Source of the DNA: Lachnospiraceae bacterium MA2020
Lineage (GTDB): Bacteria; Bacillota; Clostridia; Lachnospirales; Lachnospiraceae
Assembly: GCA_000746015.1 (NCBI GenBank)
Contig: JQKK01000009.1
Span: 62,001-126,000 of the forward strand
DNA length: 64,000 bases
Reading direction: 5' to 3'
Positions 32,467 through 40,825 of this stretch are shown piece after piece; position 1 is the stretch's first letter, and each line of letters opens with the position of its first letter. Made by a program: the position numbers and the translations under genes. The notes below the pieces were generated by a model. It was not told where the DNA came from, ran no database searches, and was given only the letters and a program-made list of their open reading frames with translations.

Positions 32467-33543
32467 GTGAAAAAGTGTCCATTTTTATTGATTATAGTTT
32501 TAAGTGTGGCAATTGTTGCTGTCTATGGATCGCTTCTTAAATTTGGGATAGTTGGCGATAAAAAAACTGCATCCGGCAGTGACAGTGAGACTGATTCGAT
32601 CGAGGTAGCAACTGCAGTTCATGTATTAAAGACAAATCTTGCCGGAGCATTAGGTATGAATGTGGAAGAGCAGTTTCCGGGAGATGATTTTGAAGTTCCG
32701 GTGTGGACTCCGCCGGGTGGCTTGTCAGCAAATGCTGCTAAGCCTGAGGAGGAAGTTGAGGCCGTAGTAGCGCTGGATGCTGATGGTGAATATCAGGATC
32801 CGGAGGTGATCGCAAAAGATATTGCATCGGATGAAGAATATAGGAATAATCCAAATGGCTTTGTGCGCAGCGAAGAAGATGGCGCAAGTGCAAAAAGCTA
32901 TGGAGAGTTCATCACGGTCGGTGATGATTATTTTGAAGCCGGTGATGCTGCGTTTATCGGAGATTCACGTATGCAGGGCTTTGGCATGTATTCAGGACTC
33001 AACAACCTGAATATGTTTGCAGACAAGGGCTATGCAATATATTCAGTATTTACAAAGCCTGTATTTCAGACCATGACAGGCAATGTTACATTACTTCAGG
33101 AAATGGAGCTCAATGCCGGCAAGTACAAAAAGATATATGTAATGTTTGGTATTAACGAGATGGGTTGGTCGAGTGAAGATAAGTTTAATCAGTGCTATTA
33201 TCAGCTCCTTGATATGATAAAGTACTATCAGCCTGATGCGGTTATATACGTTCAGAGTGTATTGCATGTAACAAAAGAAAAGGCTTTATCTGCACCAAAG
33301 TTCAGTAATGAAAACATCGATAGAAGAAATGCTGCGATAAAGCAGATAGCAGAAGATGAGCATGTATGCTATCTTGACTTAAATTCAGTATATAACGATG
33401 AGGAAGGCTATCTTCCATCAGAGTGTACATCAGACGGAATACATATCAAGGCAGACTACATGCAGGTATGGGTTGACTATTTGAAAACACACGCAGTTGA
33501 AATAGTTGAGACACCTGCAGAAGCGGAAAATGTTGAGCAATAA
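32467..33543 (+). CDS. Membrane-anchored SGNH-hydrolase-fold acetyltransferase partner
   Basis: A 358-residue protein with one N-terminal membrane helix (about 5-25), a disordered acidic segment, and an extracellular SGNH domain from about 155. Block I is FIGDSRMQG with nucleophile Ser167, block III is FGINEMG with the conserved Asn, and block V is SDGIH with Asp323 and His326, so the triad is complete. Start GTG 32467 has GAGGTGG five bases upstream; the frame opens earlier inside the MBOAT gene without a ribosome site. It most likely completes glycan O-acetylation begun by the MBOAT protein, as DltD, AlgX or PatB do; a simple esterase is the alternative. Confidence 0.85.
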   Translation: MKKCPFLLIIVLSVAIVAVYGSLLKFGIVGDKKTASGSDSETDSIEVATAVHVLKTNLAGALGMNVEEQFPGDDFEVPVWTPPGGLSANAAKPEEEVEAVVALDADGEYQDPEVIAKDIASDEEYRNNPNGFVRSEEDGASAKSYGEFITVGDDYFEAGDAAFIGDSRMQGFGMYSGLNNLNMFADKGYAIYSVFTKPVFQTMTGNVTLLQEMELNAGKYKKIYVMFGINEMGWSSEDKFNQCYYQLLDMIKYYQPDAVIYVQSVLHVTKEKALSAPKFSNENIDRRNAAIKQIAEDEHVCYLDLNSVYNDEEGYLPSECTSDGIHIKADYMQVWVDYLKTHAVEIVETPAEAENVEQ

Positions 33544-34096
33544 GACTTAAAAAATAAATCTGATATCTGCAGAGACAAAATCTTTACAGGTACATTGTTT
33601 TTGCAGATATCAGGCAATATTTCAATTCTAAAATTCTTATTAACTTTTTTATCTAAAGAATCCCCTATTTATCAAAAATATATAATTAAATTTAATACCA
33701 TACAATTTATTTGCGTATGTATGTCGTTCTGGACGAAGTGAAGACTTTTGTAAATGCTGTACAAAAGATTTTACTTACATTATACATAATACTGTATAAA
33801 GAATACAAAAATTTGAAATTGTGTGTACATAATTTAGTACACAAGAACAAAATATGTACAAAAAAATGAATGAAAGGGTATTGCGTATATTATTAAAACG
33901 TTCTAAAATATTAAAAGAAAAATAAAAAATAGTAAAATCAATTCTAAATTATCTATATTATTTTTTATTTGCAGAGGGTAATGTTTTGGAATGAATGAAA
34001 TCATTCAAAACAGCATGGGAGTGTATGTTTTGTTCGGAATTTTTATAAGTACTGGGCAGATACATCGTATTATTATTTAAACGAGGGGTAATGAAT
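33544..34096 (+). other. AT-rich spacer upstream of the pilus operon
   Basis: This 550-base spacer holds no gene. A 12-bp perfect stem (33560-33571 with 33602-33613) around a 30-base loop follows the SGNH gene and may mark transcript end, though no T-run follows. A 7-bp inverted repeat TGTGTAC/GTACACA (33822-33828 and 33837-33843) could be an operator. Another hairpin lies at 33984-34010 in the likely leader of the adhesin gene. The pilus promoter itself cannot be placed with confidence. Confidence 0.5.
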
Positions 34097-37000
34097 ATGG
34101 GAATCAGCGGCAGATACAAGAAGATACTTGCCATTCTTTTGTGTGCAGCTCTAGGTTTTAATACCTATTCGACATCGATATTGGCAGAGGAAGATGAAGG
34201 CAATAACGAGATCGTAGTAGAGCAGGGCAACGAAGATGAGGCTGATTCAGACAAAGAATCTGAAGAAAAGTCTGAAGAAGAATCCAATCAAGAAAAAAGT
34301 GAAGATAGCTCTGAGGAACAGGAAAAGGAAGAAACTCCGGTAGAGTCTGAGGCACCGGCAGAAGAAAGTGCTCAGCCTGCTGAAAGTGATCAGCCGGCTC
34401 CTGCAGAATCTACCGAAAGTGCGCCTGATGAAAGTGTGCCTGAAGAAAGTACACCTACCGAAAGTGCGCCTGCAGAGAGTACACCTACGGAAAGTGCACC
34501 TACAGAGAGTACGCCTGCAGAGGGTACACCTACGGAAAGTGCACCTACAGAGAGTGCTCCTGCAGAAAGTACACCTACGGAAGGTACACCGACTGAGAGT
34601 ACACCTGCAGAGAGTACGCCTACAGAAAGCGCACCTACAGAAAGTACACCAACAGATGATAAGCAATCTGAAGAGCAGAAAAACTATGTGATCGATCCTA
34701 TTTCCGGAAAGCCTATAGCAGTAGATCCGGATACAAAGATTCCAAAGATTGATCCGGATACGGGACTCCCGATCGTTGTTGATCCGGAAACAGGACTTCC
34801 TGTTGGACAGGATTCTAAGCCACAGGATAAAGATGAGAAGAATGAAGCACCAACAGACAACGAAGTTCCGTCAGATAATAAGGCACCACAAGATGCTGAG
34901 AAATCAACAGAAGGTGAGGTTCCTTCGGACAGTGCTGCACCATCTGACAACAAAGCACCATTAGACAATGAAACACCGTCTGACAACAAAGCACCATTAG
35001 ACAATGAGACACCATCTGACAATAAAGCGCCATTAGACAATGAGACACCATCTGACAACAAAGTACCATTAGATAATGGTACACCATCAGACAATGGTAC
35101 ACCGTCAGATAACGAGACACCATCAGACAATGAGACACCATCAGATAATGAGGCTGGAGAGAAAGATGAGGTTTCAGAAAACAAGATAAAGAGCTTTGAT
35201 ACAGTTGAGACAGATAACTATAAGATAACTATTTCTTACTACGAAGATATGATACCTGAGGGTGCAACTGTAACAGTCAAAGAATTTAAGGAAGATTCAA
35301 AGGAATACAAAGACGCAGAGGAGACACTCAGTAAAAACAGTGTTTCATTTGATGGAATGGTTCCGCTTGATATCAGCCTTATCGATAAAGATAAGAAAGA
35401 GTTTGAACCTGAAAAGGGTGCAATCGTAGGAGTAGAGCTTGAAAGTAAAGATACCAAGGAGATCAAGGATACTTACAAAGATGCAGAAGCGAACACTATG
35501 GAGCTTGTTCATATAGAAGAAACCGGAGGCAATAAAAAGCCGGTCATTGTGGCAGACGCGCAGAACAAGTCAGAAGGTGAGCTTGATGTAACACTTGAGA
35601 ATGATGGAAATGAACAGGTTGTCAGCAAGGTAAAGGCGAACTTTTCTACAGATTCGTTCTCGACATTTATATTTGTATGGGGATACGGCAGCAATAAGTC
35701 TACTTATATAGGATTTGTTGCAGCCAGTTCAGTATATCAGGAAGAACTGGATTCGCTTATTGCTGATAAATTGGATCTGTTGGGACTGGAAGAAGATGGA
35801 AGCGGTACTTACTATGCGACGAAAGATACAATTGATTTTAATGTATTGTCGACTATAGAGGTTCCGAATTCGAAAGTGAAATATGAACTTAGATGTGTTG
35901 CAGGAAGAAATAACAACCAAATGATAAAGGCTCTGGATAATAAGATATATGCAGGAACCAATGCGAAAGCCAGTAATTCACCTATAAATAAGAGAACGTA
36001 CTACCAGTGGCGTTCAAGACCAAATGGTGATGGCGGTGTGAGTTATGAGGTTGGCTCAGCAGCTGATCCTGGTATTAAAGTTTATTATCTCAGAACAGTT
36101 CCTACCATCGATAGGTTTGATGACAGAGGTAAAGGTTTCCATACATTTATTGTAGATTCGCCGGGTAAGCAGTTTAATGACGGTGCTTATGGAGATGGAT
36201 CTACAAAACTGGGCTTATATACTCGTACAACAGAGGGAGATGGAGAAGAGTATGAGAAGTTTCCTAAGAGAGTAAGTAATGGTGAGAGTTTAAAGGACTA
36301 TGTAAAAGGTCAGGAAGTGTATGGACTTTTCCGAGAAGATAAGTACGACATCACAAGCTATTATTACTATAAGTCAACTGAGACATCAGCGGAACTTAAT
36401 GGTGATACCTTTACAGTATATGAGGAAATGGATACACCTAAAACGGAAGATCGATACTATTATAAGAGAGGCAATTTCCTCCCATTCAACAAGTTAGATC
36501 CGACAAAGGTTAGATGGTATAACGTTATAGGTGAAGATGGAAATCTACTTTCGAATAGTGCTGAAAAGTATAATTGGCCACTATATGGAACAATGGAAGA
36601 TACAGACTATGAGTTTGGCTTCTATGGATATGGATACTTCTGGCAGCCTATAGATGGACAGGTAAGTATCAATGGTGTCATGGAAGACATGGTTTACAAC
36701 TTTGTTGGTGATGATGATCTTCTTATTTACATTGATGGTGTTTTAGTACTTGATTTGGGCGGAATCCATGATGCACAGGATGGTATCATCAATTTCAGAA
36801 CAGGTGAGGTAAGATATACAGTTACAAAGACAGATCAGGCACCTGAATGGAGGACGACTACACTTAAGGAACAGTTCATAACAGCAAACAGGTTGAATAA
36901 GGTTGAGTGGGATGATGAGAATCCTACATTTAAGGATGGAAGTCAGCATCTGATTCAGATGTTCTACCTTGAGAGAGGCGCCGGAGCATCAAACCTTAAT

Positions 37001-37564
37001 CTTAAGTTTAATCTTCCAACTGTTCCACAGGGATCTATAAACGTCAGCAAATACATGGAGCAGGAAAATGCTGAAAAGATCAAGAAGGACGAACAATACA
37101 TTTTCAAGATGTATGTAAGCGGCAATGAGTATGCAAGAAAGCCATACACACTTACCGGTGAGGGAACAACGGAGTTTATGACAGATGTTAGTGGCTGCTT
37201 TGCAGTTAAGGCTAATCAGGTCGCAACATTTAGCGGTATTGACTATGATGCTCATGTAAGAGTTGAAGAGGTTTCTAAGAGTGATGACTTCACGCCAGAG
37301 TATATTATAGAAGACGATAAGGGAAATACGATTAGTAGAAATGGTCCTAATGACGACTGGCATATAACTGTGGCAGATGCAAAGCATATACGTGTAAAGG
37401 TTGATAACGTTTACAAAGAGTCAAGGCTTAAGATTACAAAGAACTTCATTATTGACGGAGTATCATCTGATAAGGCTCCGCTTTCTGAAGAGTTTAAAAT
37501 GCTGAATTTGCAGTACAGTTCAGTAACGATGATGGAGCAACCTGGAATGAACTTAAGAGGGTAA
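34097..37564 (+). CDS. Pilus tip adhesin with fibro-slime domain, N-terminal part before a frameshift
   Basis: A secreted surface protein: signal peptide (about 1-31), a long acidic Glu/Ser/Pro repeat region (about 70-355), then globular modules. The segment VGDDDLLIYIDGVLVLDLGG (nucleotides about 36709-36768) is the fibro-slime, PA14-like motif of large adhesins, and later stretches (INVSKYMEQENAEK, RLKITKNF) look like pilin-type Ig domains. The frame ends at 37564 after a shift at the A-run 37496-37499; the missing C-terminus with the membrane anchor continues in the other frame. ATG 34097 has GAGGGG eight bases upstream; an ATG two codons earlier is too close. It is the first gene of a sortase pilus operon. 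Confidence 0.8.
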   Translation: MGISGRYKKILAILLCAALGFNTYSTSILAEEDEGNNEIVVEQGNEDEADSDKESEEKSEEESNQEKSEDSSEEQEKEETPVESEAPAEESAQPAESDQPAPAESTESAPDESVPEESTPTESAPAESTPTESAPTESTPAEGTPTESAPTESAPAESTPTEGTPTESTPAESTPTESAPTESTPTDDKQSEEQKNYVIDPISGKPIAVDPDTKIPKIDPDTGLPIVVDPETGLPVGQDSKPQDKDEKNEAPTDNEVPSDNKAPQDAEKSTEGEVPSDSAAPSDNKAPLDNETPSDNKAPLDNETPSDNKAPLDNETPSDNKVPLDNGTPSDNGTPSDNETPSDNETPSDNEAGEKDEVSENKIKSFDTVETDNYKITISYYEDMIPEGATVTVKEFKEDSKEYKDAEETLSKNSVSFDGMVPLDISLIDKDKKEFEPEKGAIVGVELESKDTKEIKDTYKDAEANTMELVHIEETGGNKKPVIVADAQNKSEGELDVTLENDGNEQVVSKVKANFSTDSFSTFIFVWGYGSNKSTYIGFVAASSVYQEELDSLIADKLDLLGLEEDGSGTYYATKDTIDFNVLSTIEVPNSKVKYELRCVAGRNNNQMIKALDNKIYAGTNAKASNSPINKRTYYQWRSRPNGDGGVSYEVGSAADPGIKVYYLRTVPTIDRFDDRGKGFHTFIVDSPGKQFNDGAYGDGSTKLGLYTRTTEGDGEEYEKFPKRVSNGESLKDYVKGQEVYGLFREDKYDITSYYYYKSTETSAELNGDTFTVYEEMDTPKTEDRYYYKRGNFLPFNKLDPTKVRWYNVIGEDGNLLSNSAEKYNWPLYGTMEDTDYEFGFYGYGYFWQPIDGQVSINGVMEDMVYNFVGDDDLLIYIDGVLVLDLGGIHDAQDGIINFRTGEVRYTVTKTDQAPEWRTTTLKEQFITANRLNKVEWDDENPTFKDGSQHLIQMFYLERGAGASNLNLKFNLPTVPQGSINVSKYMEQENAEKIKKDEQYIFKMYVSGNEYARKPYTLTGEGTTEFMTDVSGCFAVKANQVATFSGIDYDAHVRVEEVSKSDDFTPEYIIEDDKGNTISRNGPNDDWHITVADAKHIRVKVDNVYKESRLKITKNFIIDGVSSDKAPLSEEFKMLNLQYSSVTMMEQPGMNLRG
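34340..34662 (+). repeat. Coding repeats, (A/T)P(A/T)ES type
   Basis: About two dozen short units of the form APAES or TPTES, encoded by near-identical 15-base blocks, make a Pro/Ser/Glu-rich stalk. Such runs lie between signal peptide and adhesive domains and can change length by recombination without breaking the frame. Confidence 0.85.
34846..35157 (+). repeat. Coding repeats, PSDN(K/E)(A/T)P type
   Basis: A second stalk block of about 18-base units encodes PSDNKA and PLDNET variants in alternation, with strong DNA identity between copies. It follows the APAES block after a short proline/aspartate segment (PDTKIPKIDPDTGLP). Confidence 0.85.
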
Positions 37565-38289
37565 AGTATAGTGATTTCAGCCCTTCAGACAATTCATATA
37601 CTGTATCTCAGGCAATTGTCGGAGTTAAGTACAGAGTTGTAGAGGTTGTGAATGAAAACACTGATGGTGGAACTCGTTACAGGCCGCTCATGAATACGAT
37701 CGCGGGCTCAAATAACGGAAGCATGAGCTCGAATGAGATCAAGGTAGACCAGGAAAATAAGACTTATGTGATACCGTTTGTCAATGAGTATGGAAAGACA
37801 CTTAGAAACCTTATTGTTAAGAAGACCGTAAGCGGAGATACGCAATACATGGATCTTTCACAGAAGTTTAAGTTCACTATCACGCTTACAGATGAAAACA
37901 ATACAGGTCTTACGGGTACATACGGTAAGGTAATTTACGTAAACGGCGTTTCTTCAAACAGCAGCGTGACATTTACGGATGGTACAACAACTGTTGATCT
38001 TGGAGATAAAGATTATATCCAGTTGACAGGCTTGCCAATTGATACAAATTATGTTGTTTCCGAGAACGGTCTGCCTACGGGTTATACATTTGATGCAGTA
38101 AACAGTGATCCGATGAGTGGAGTCCTTAGTGAAAACCAAACGGTCAATGTGATCAATAATTTCTATTTTGCACCACCTACGGGAGCACATTTACCAAAGG
38201 CATGCGGAACCGCAGCAGCTGCAGGACTTATATTCCTTGCAGGAGGCGCATTATTTGTAATGGATTATAGGAGAAGGAGAGCTGCCTGA
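37498..38289 (+). pseudogene. C-terminal part of the tip adhesin in the shifted frame
   Basis: From base 37498 the other frame reads NAEFAVQFSNDDGATWNELK and continues smoothly through pilin-like Ig modules to a C-terminal anchor: APPTGAHLPKACG, a hydrophobic helix, and the basic tail YRRRRAA. With one more A in the run at 37496-37499 the two frames join as EEF-K-N-AEF, giving one adhesin of about 1,400 residues. This part has no ribosome site or credible start, so it is not an independent gene. PPTG is probably the sorting motif. The break may be a real mutation, phase variation or a sequencing error. Confidence 0.8.
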
Positions 38290-38846
38290 TGTCAGAGACT
38301 ATAGCTAGTGAAGAGGCAGGAAAGATCAAAGAAACAGAGAAACAAGTCAAAGAGCCGTCATTGCTGGAAGATCTTATGTATCTTCTGGCAAAGGCAGCAA
38401 TACTGGCAGTAGCCGTATTTACGACCTTTACATTCATTTTTGGAATTACAAGGGTTAGGGATATGGCGATGAAACCGGCTATCATGGAAGGAGACCTGGT
38501 CTTTTACATGAGAATGCAGAAAAAATATACTGCGGGAGAGCTGGTGGTTTTAGATATCAATGGTGTCACACAGGTACGCAGGGTAGCGGCAGTAGCGGGA
38601 GACACTGTAGATATAACTGAGGACGGTCTGCTTATAAATGGCTATCGTCAGCAGGAAAGCAACATATATACCAGCACAATGGCTTATCAGGAGGGTATAA
38701 GTTTTCCAATAAAACTAAACGAGGGTGAGATATTTGTACTCGGGGATAAGCGTGATGGCGCCGAAGACAGTCGCATTTATGGACAGGTCAAGGCAAGTGA
38801 TACTTTAGGCAAGGTCATGTCTATAGTACGCAGGAGAAACTTCTAA
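38289..38846 (+). CDS. Signal-peptidase-I-like pilus assembly protein, catalytic residues lost
   Basis: A 185-residue membrane-anchored protein with the fold elements of type I signal peptidase: one N-terminal helix (about 35-57), box B in RDMAMKPAIMEGD, box D in QVRRVAAVAGD, and box E in LGDKRDGAEDSR. The nucleophile serine of the canonical SMxP motif is Ala60 here, and the general-base lysine of KRV is Arg97. It is therefore unlikely to cleave signal peptides. Streptococcal SipA proteins in pilus islands show the same loss and are needed for pilus polymerisation, so a chaperone or scaffold role is likely. Its ATG overlaps the adhesin stop codon by one base. Confidence 0.88.
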   Translation: MSETIASEEAGKIKETEKQVKEPSLLEDLMYLLAKAAILAVAVFTTFTFIFGITRVRDMAMKPAIMEGDLVFYMRMQKKYTAGELVVLDINGVTQVRRVAAVAGDTVDITEDGLLINGYRQQESNIYTSTMAYQEGISFPIKLNEGEIFVLGDKRDGAEDSRIYGQVKASDTLGKVMSIVRRRNF

Positions 38847-38898
38847 TCTACAGAAGTATCAATGTAGTCCTAGCAAGAGAAATGTAGGAGGGAACACT

Positions 38899-40026
38899 AT
38901 GAAACTTAACAAGAAGGTTTTATCGGTCGGCCTTGCGCTCGCGATGGTTATGGGAATGACTACAGGTGCAATGGCTGATGCAACACCAACGAGACCAGAT
39001 ACTACAACGTTGGTTACATCAGACGGAACAGTAACGATCCAGAACACAATGCACATTGATAAGAATCTTACCGTGCCGAATGTCAGCTATGATTATGCTA
39101 CTACATATATAGCTTACAATAATGATACTTCGAAAATTACTGAAAAAAAAGTTACAGTCCCTGGCCAGAAGACTATAACGTTTAGCAGCACAGATACTGT
39201 AAGTGATAATAATACTGTAGTTAAGTCTGTTCTGCTTGATCTGACAAAAGCTACAGCAGGCTATCCTTCAGCCGGTAAGTACACTTTTGAAATCGTAGAG
39301 ACTCGCAATGAGACCGGAATCTCAGGTACAATTGAGCATACTGATACTCAAAAGTATGAAGTCGCAGTTTATGTTGAGAATAAGACAGCAGATGATGGAA
39401 CGATGGATCGGTACGTAAAGGGAATTACAATCTATAATGAGGATACTAAACTCAAGGTTAACGGCGTTATTTTTGATGAGACATATTCAAAGAATGACAG
39501 CCTTATCGTTACAAAGACAGTAAGCGGTGCAATGGCTGATCTTACAAAAGAATTTGAGTATACTGTATCATTTACATCAATTCCTAAAACAGCTCCTGCA
39601 GGAAATACCATTACTTATTCACCTGCAACAAAAGTTACTCGTGATTCAGCAGGCAATTATATTTTCAAGCTTAAGACTGGTGAGAGCGTAAGCTTTGATA
39701 ATGTTCCTGTCGGCACAACATATACTATCACAGAGAAACAGGATCGTGATTTCACAGGTGCTCTTGATATCACTTATGCAGATGGAACAAAAGAAGCAAC
39801 AGCAACTGCAGCTAAGGGTGTAAACATCACAGCTACAGATAAGCTTATTAAGGAAAAGAAAACAGGTACAACAGGTACAAATGAGGCTAAGTTTACAAAC
39901 ACATTCGAAGATATCACTATCACGGGTGTTGTTACAAATAATCTTCCATTTATCATGATGATCCTGGTAGCAGGTGCATCAATCCTTGGATTTGCTCTTA
40001 TCAGCATTAAGAGACGTCGCTCATAA
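38899..40026 (+). CDS. Major (backbone) pilin with isopeptide-type domains
   Basis: A 375-residue secreted pilin. A cleavable signal peptide (about 1-28, ending AMADA) precedes two Ig-like FctA/Spy0128-type domains; YTFEIVETRNETGIS and TYTITEKQDRDF supply the Glu-centred blocks, and KFTNTF the Asn strand, of intramolecular Lys-Asn isopeptide bonds. The C-terminus has ITGVVTNNLP, a hydrophobic helix and KRRRS, a non-LPXTG sorting signal of the (P/I)TGV type common in Lachnospiraceae. The strong site AGGAGGGA and a position between the SipA-like and sortase genes mark it as the shaft subunit. Confidence 0.9.
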   Translation: MKLNKKVLSVGLALAMVMGMTTGAMADATPTRPDTTTLVTSDGTVTIQNTMHIDKNLTVPNVSYDYATTYIAYNNDTSKITEKKVTVPGQKTITFSSTDTVSDNNTVVKSVLLDLTKATAGYPSAGKYTFEIVETRNETGISGTIEHTDTQKYEVAVYVENKTADDGTMDRYVKGITIYNEDTKLKVNGVIFDETYSKNDSLIVTKTVSGAMADLTKEFEYTVSFTSIPKTAPAGNTITYSPATKVTRDSAGNYIFKLKTGESVSFDNVPVGTTYTITEKQDRDFTGALDITYADGTKEATATAAKGVNITATDKLIKEKKTGTTGTNEAKFTNTFEDITITGVVTNNLPFIMMILVAGASILGFALISIKRRRS

Positions 40027-40066
40027 ACAATGACTAATGATCAGCCTGTCAACGGAGGTTTGAAAA

Positions 40067-40798
40067 TTGCATAAGATAGCAAGATTTACAATCAGAATAC
40101 TGGACAGGCTGGTCAGCTATATGGCAGGCGTACTGCTTTTAAGCGTCATAGCATACGGTGCTTATGGACTATGGGATTCAGCTCAGGTCTATGCAATGGC
40201 AGATGCTTCAAAATTCACGCAGTACCGCCCGGATGATGGAAACTCACTTTCCTTTGAAGAACTCAGGGCAATCAATCCGGATGTTTTCGGATGGATCACC
40301 ATTGACGGAACTTCGATTGATTACCCGCTTCTTCAGGGAAGATCAAATGATGACTATATCAATACAGATGTTTTTGGAAATTTTACACTTTCTGGATCGA
40401 TTTTTTTGGATGCGAAGGCCGACAAAAGCTTTAATGATTTTTTGAGTATTATTTACGGACATCACATGGAACGTGACAAGATGTTTGGAAATGTAGATCT
40501 GTTTGCTGAAAAAAGTTTTTTTGATACTCATAAAACGGGAACTCTTTATTTCGATGATAAGAGTCATAAGTTACAGATATTTGCTTATGTAGAGTGTGAT
40601 GCATATGACATGTCTATATATGGCAATCATGAAGAAGAAAATAAACGTACTGAGTTTATTGAAAAAATAGCAAAAAGTGCGATGAATTATAGAGATTTGG
40701 GGCTTACGAAAGATGATCACATAGTTCTGCTTTCAACCTGTGATTATTCATACACGAATGGTAGAATGATTCTTTTGGCAAAAATAGAAGATATTTAA
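40067..40798 (+). CDS. Class B sortase, pilus-specific
   Basis: A 243-residue membrane-anchored transpeptidase with an N-terminal helix (about 17-36) and a sortase B domain: NPDVFGWITIDGTSIDYPLLQG, catalytic His132 in YGHHM, Cys225 in LLSTCDYSYTNGR and Arg233. It cleaves the pilin sorting signals and joins subunits through lysine amide bonds. Translation begins at TTG 40067, with GGAGG eight bases upstream. The gene directly follows the backbone pilin gene, and its class fits the non-LPXTG signals of the neighbouring proteins. A housekeeping sortase for wall anchoring is not seen in the window. Confidence 0.93.
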   Translation: MHKIARFTIRILDRLVSYMAGVLLLSVIAYGAYGLWDSAQVYAMADASKFTQYRPDDGNSLSFEELRAINPDVFGWITIDGTSIDYPLLQGRSNDDYINTDVFGNFTLSGSIFLDAKADKSFNDFLSIIYGHHMERDKMFGNVDLFAEKSFFDTHKTGTLYFDDKSHKLQIFAYVECDAYDMSIYGNHEEENKRTEFIEKIAKSAMNYRDLGLTKDDHIVLLSTCDYSYTNGRMILLAKIEDI

Positions 40799-40825
40799 AT
40801 TTTTATGAAGGTTGGAGAATAACTT

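Noticed and set aside
34340-35157. Regularly repeated DNA that might be taken for a CRISPR array
   Set aside because: The units are short, in frame, without unique spacers of constant length, and encode a Pro/Ser/Glu stalk. The same holds for 41330-41572 and 52200-52500.
34247-35184. Long open frames on both strands opposite the adhesin repeats
   Set aside because: They are products of repetitive codons (Cys-Arg-rich or Ser-Asp-Gly-rich peptides) with no start signals; the plus-strand frame has the signal peptide and ribosome site.
37490-37500. Programmed -1 frameshifting at TTTAAAA in the adhesin gene
   Set aside because: The heptamer is out of register for a slippery site (zero frame TTT AAA), and the repaired lysine tRNA would face TAA, so pairing in the -1 frame fails. 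A lost A is simpler.
37648-38289. Independent small wall-anchored protein starting at GTG 37648
   Set aside because: There is no ribosome site or signal peptide, and pilin-like coding runs on upstream in the same frame to 37498; it is the adhesin C-terminus.
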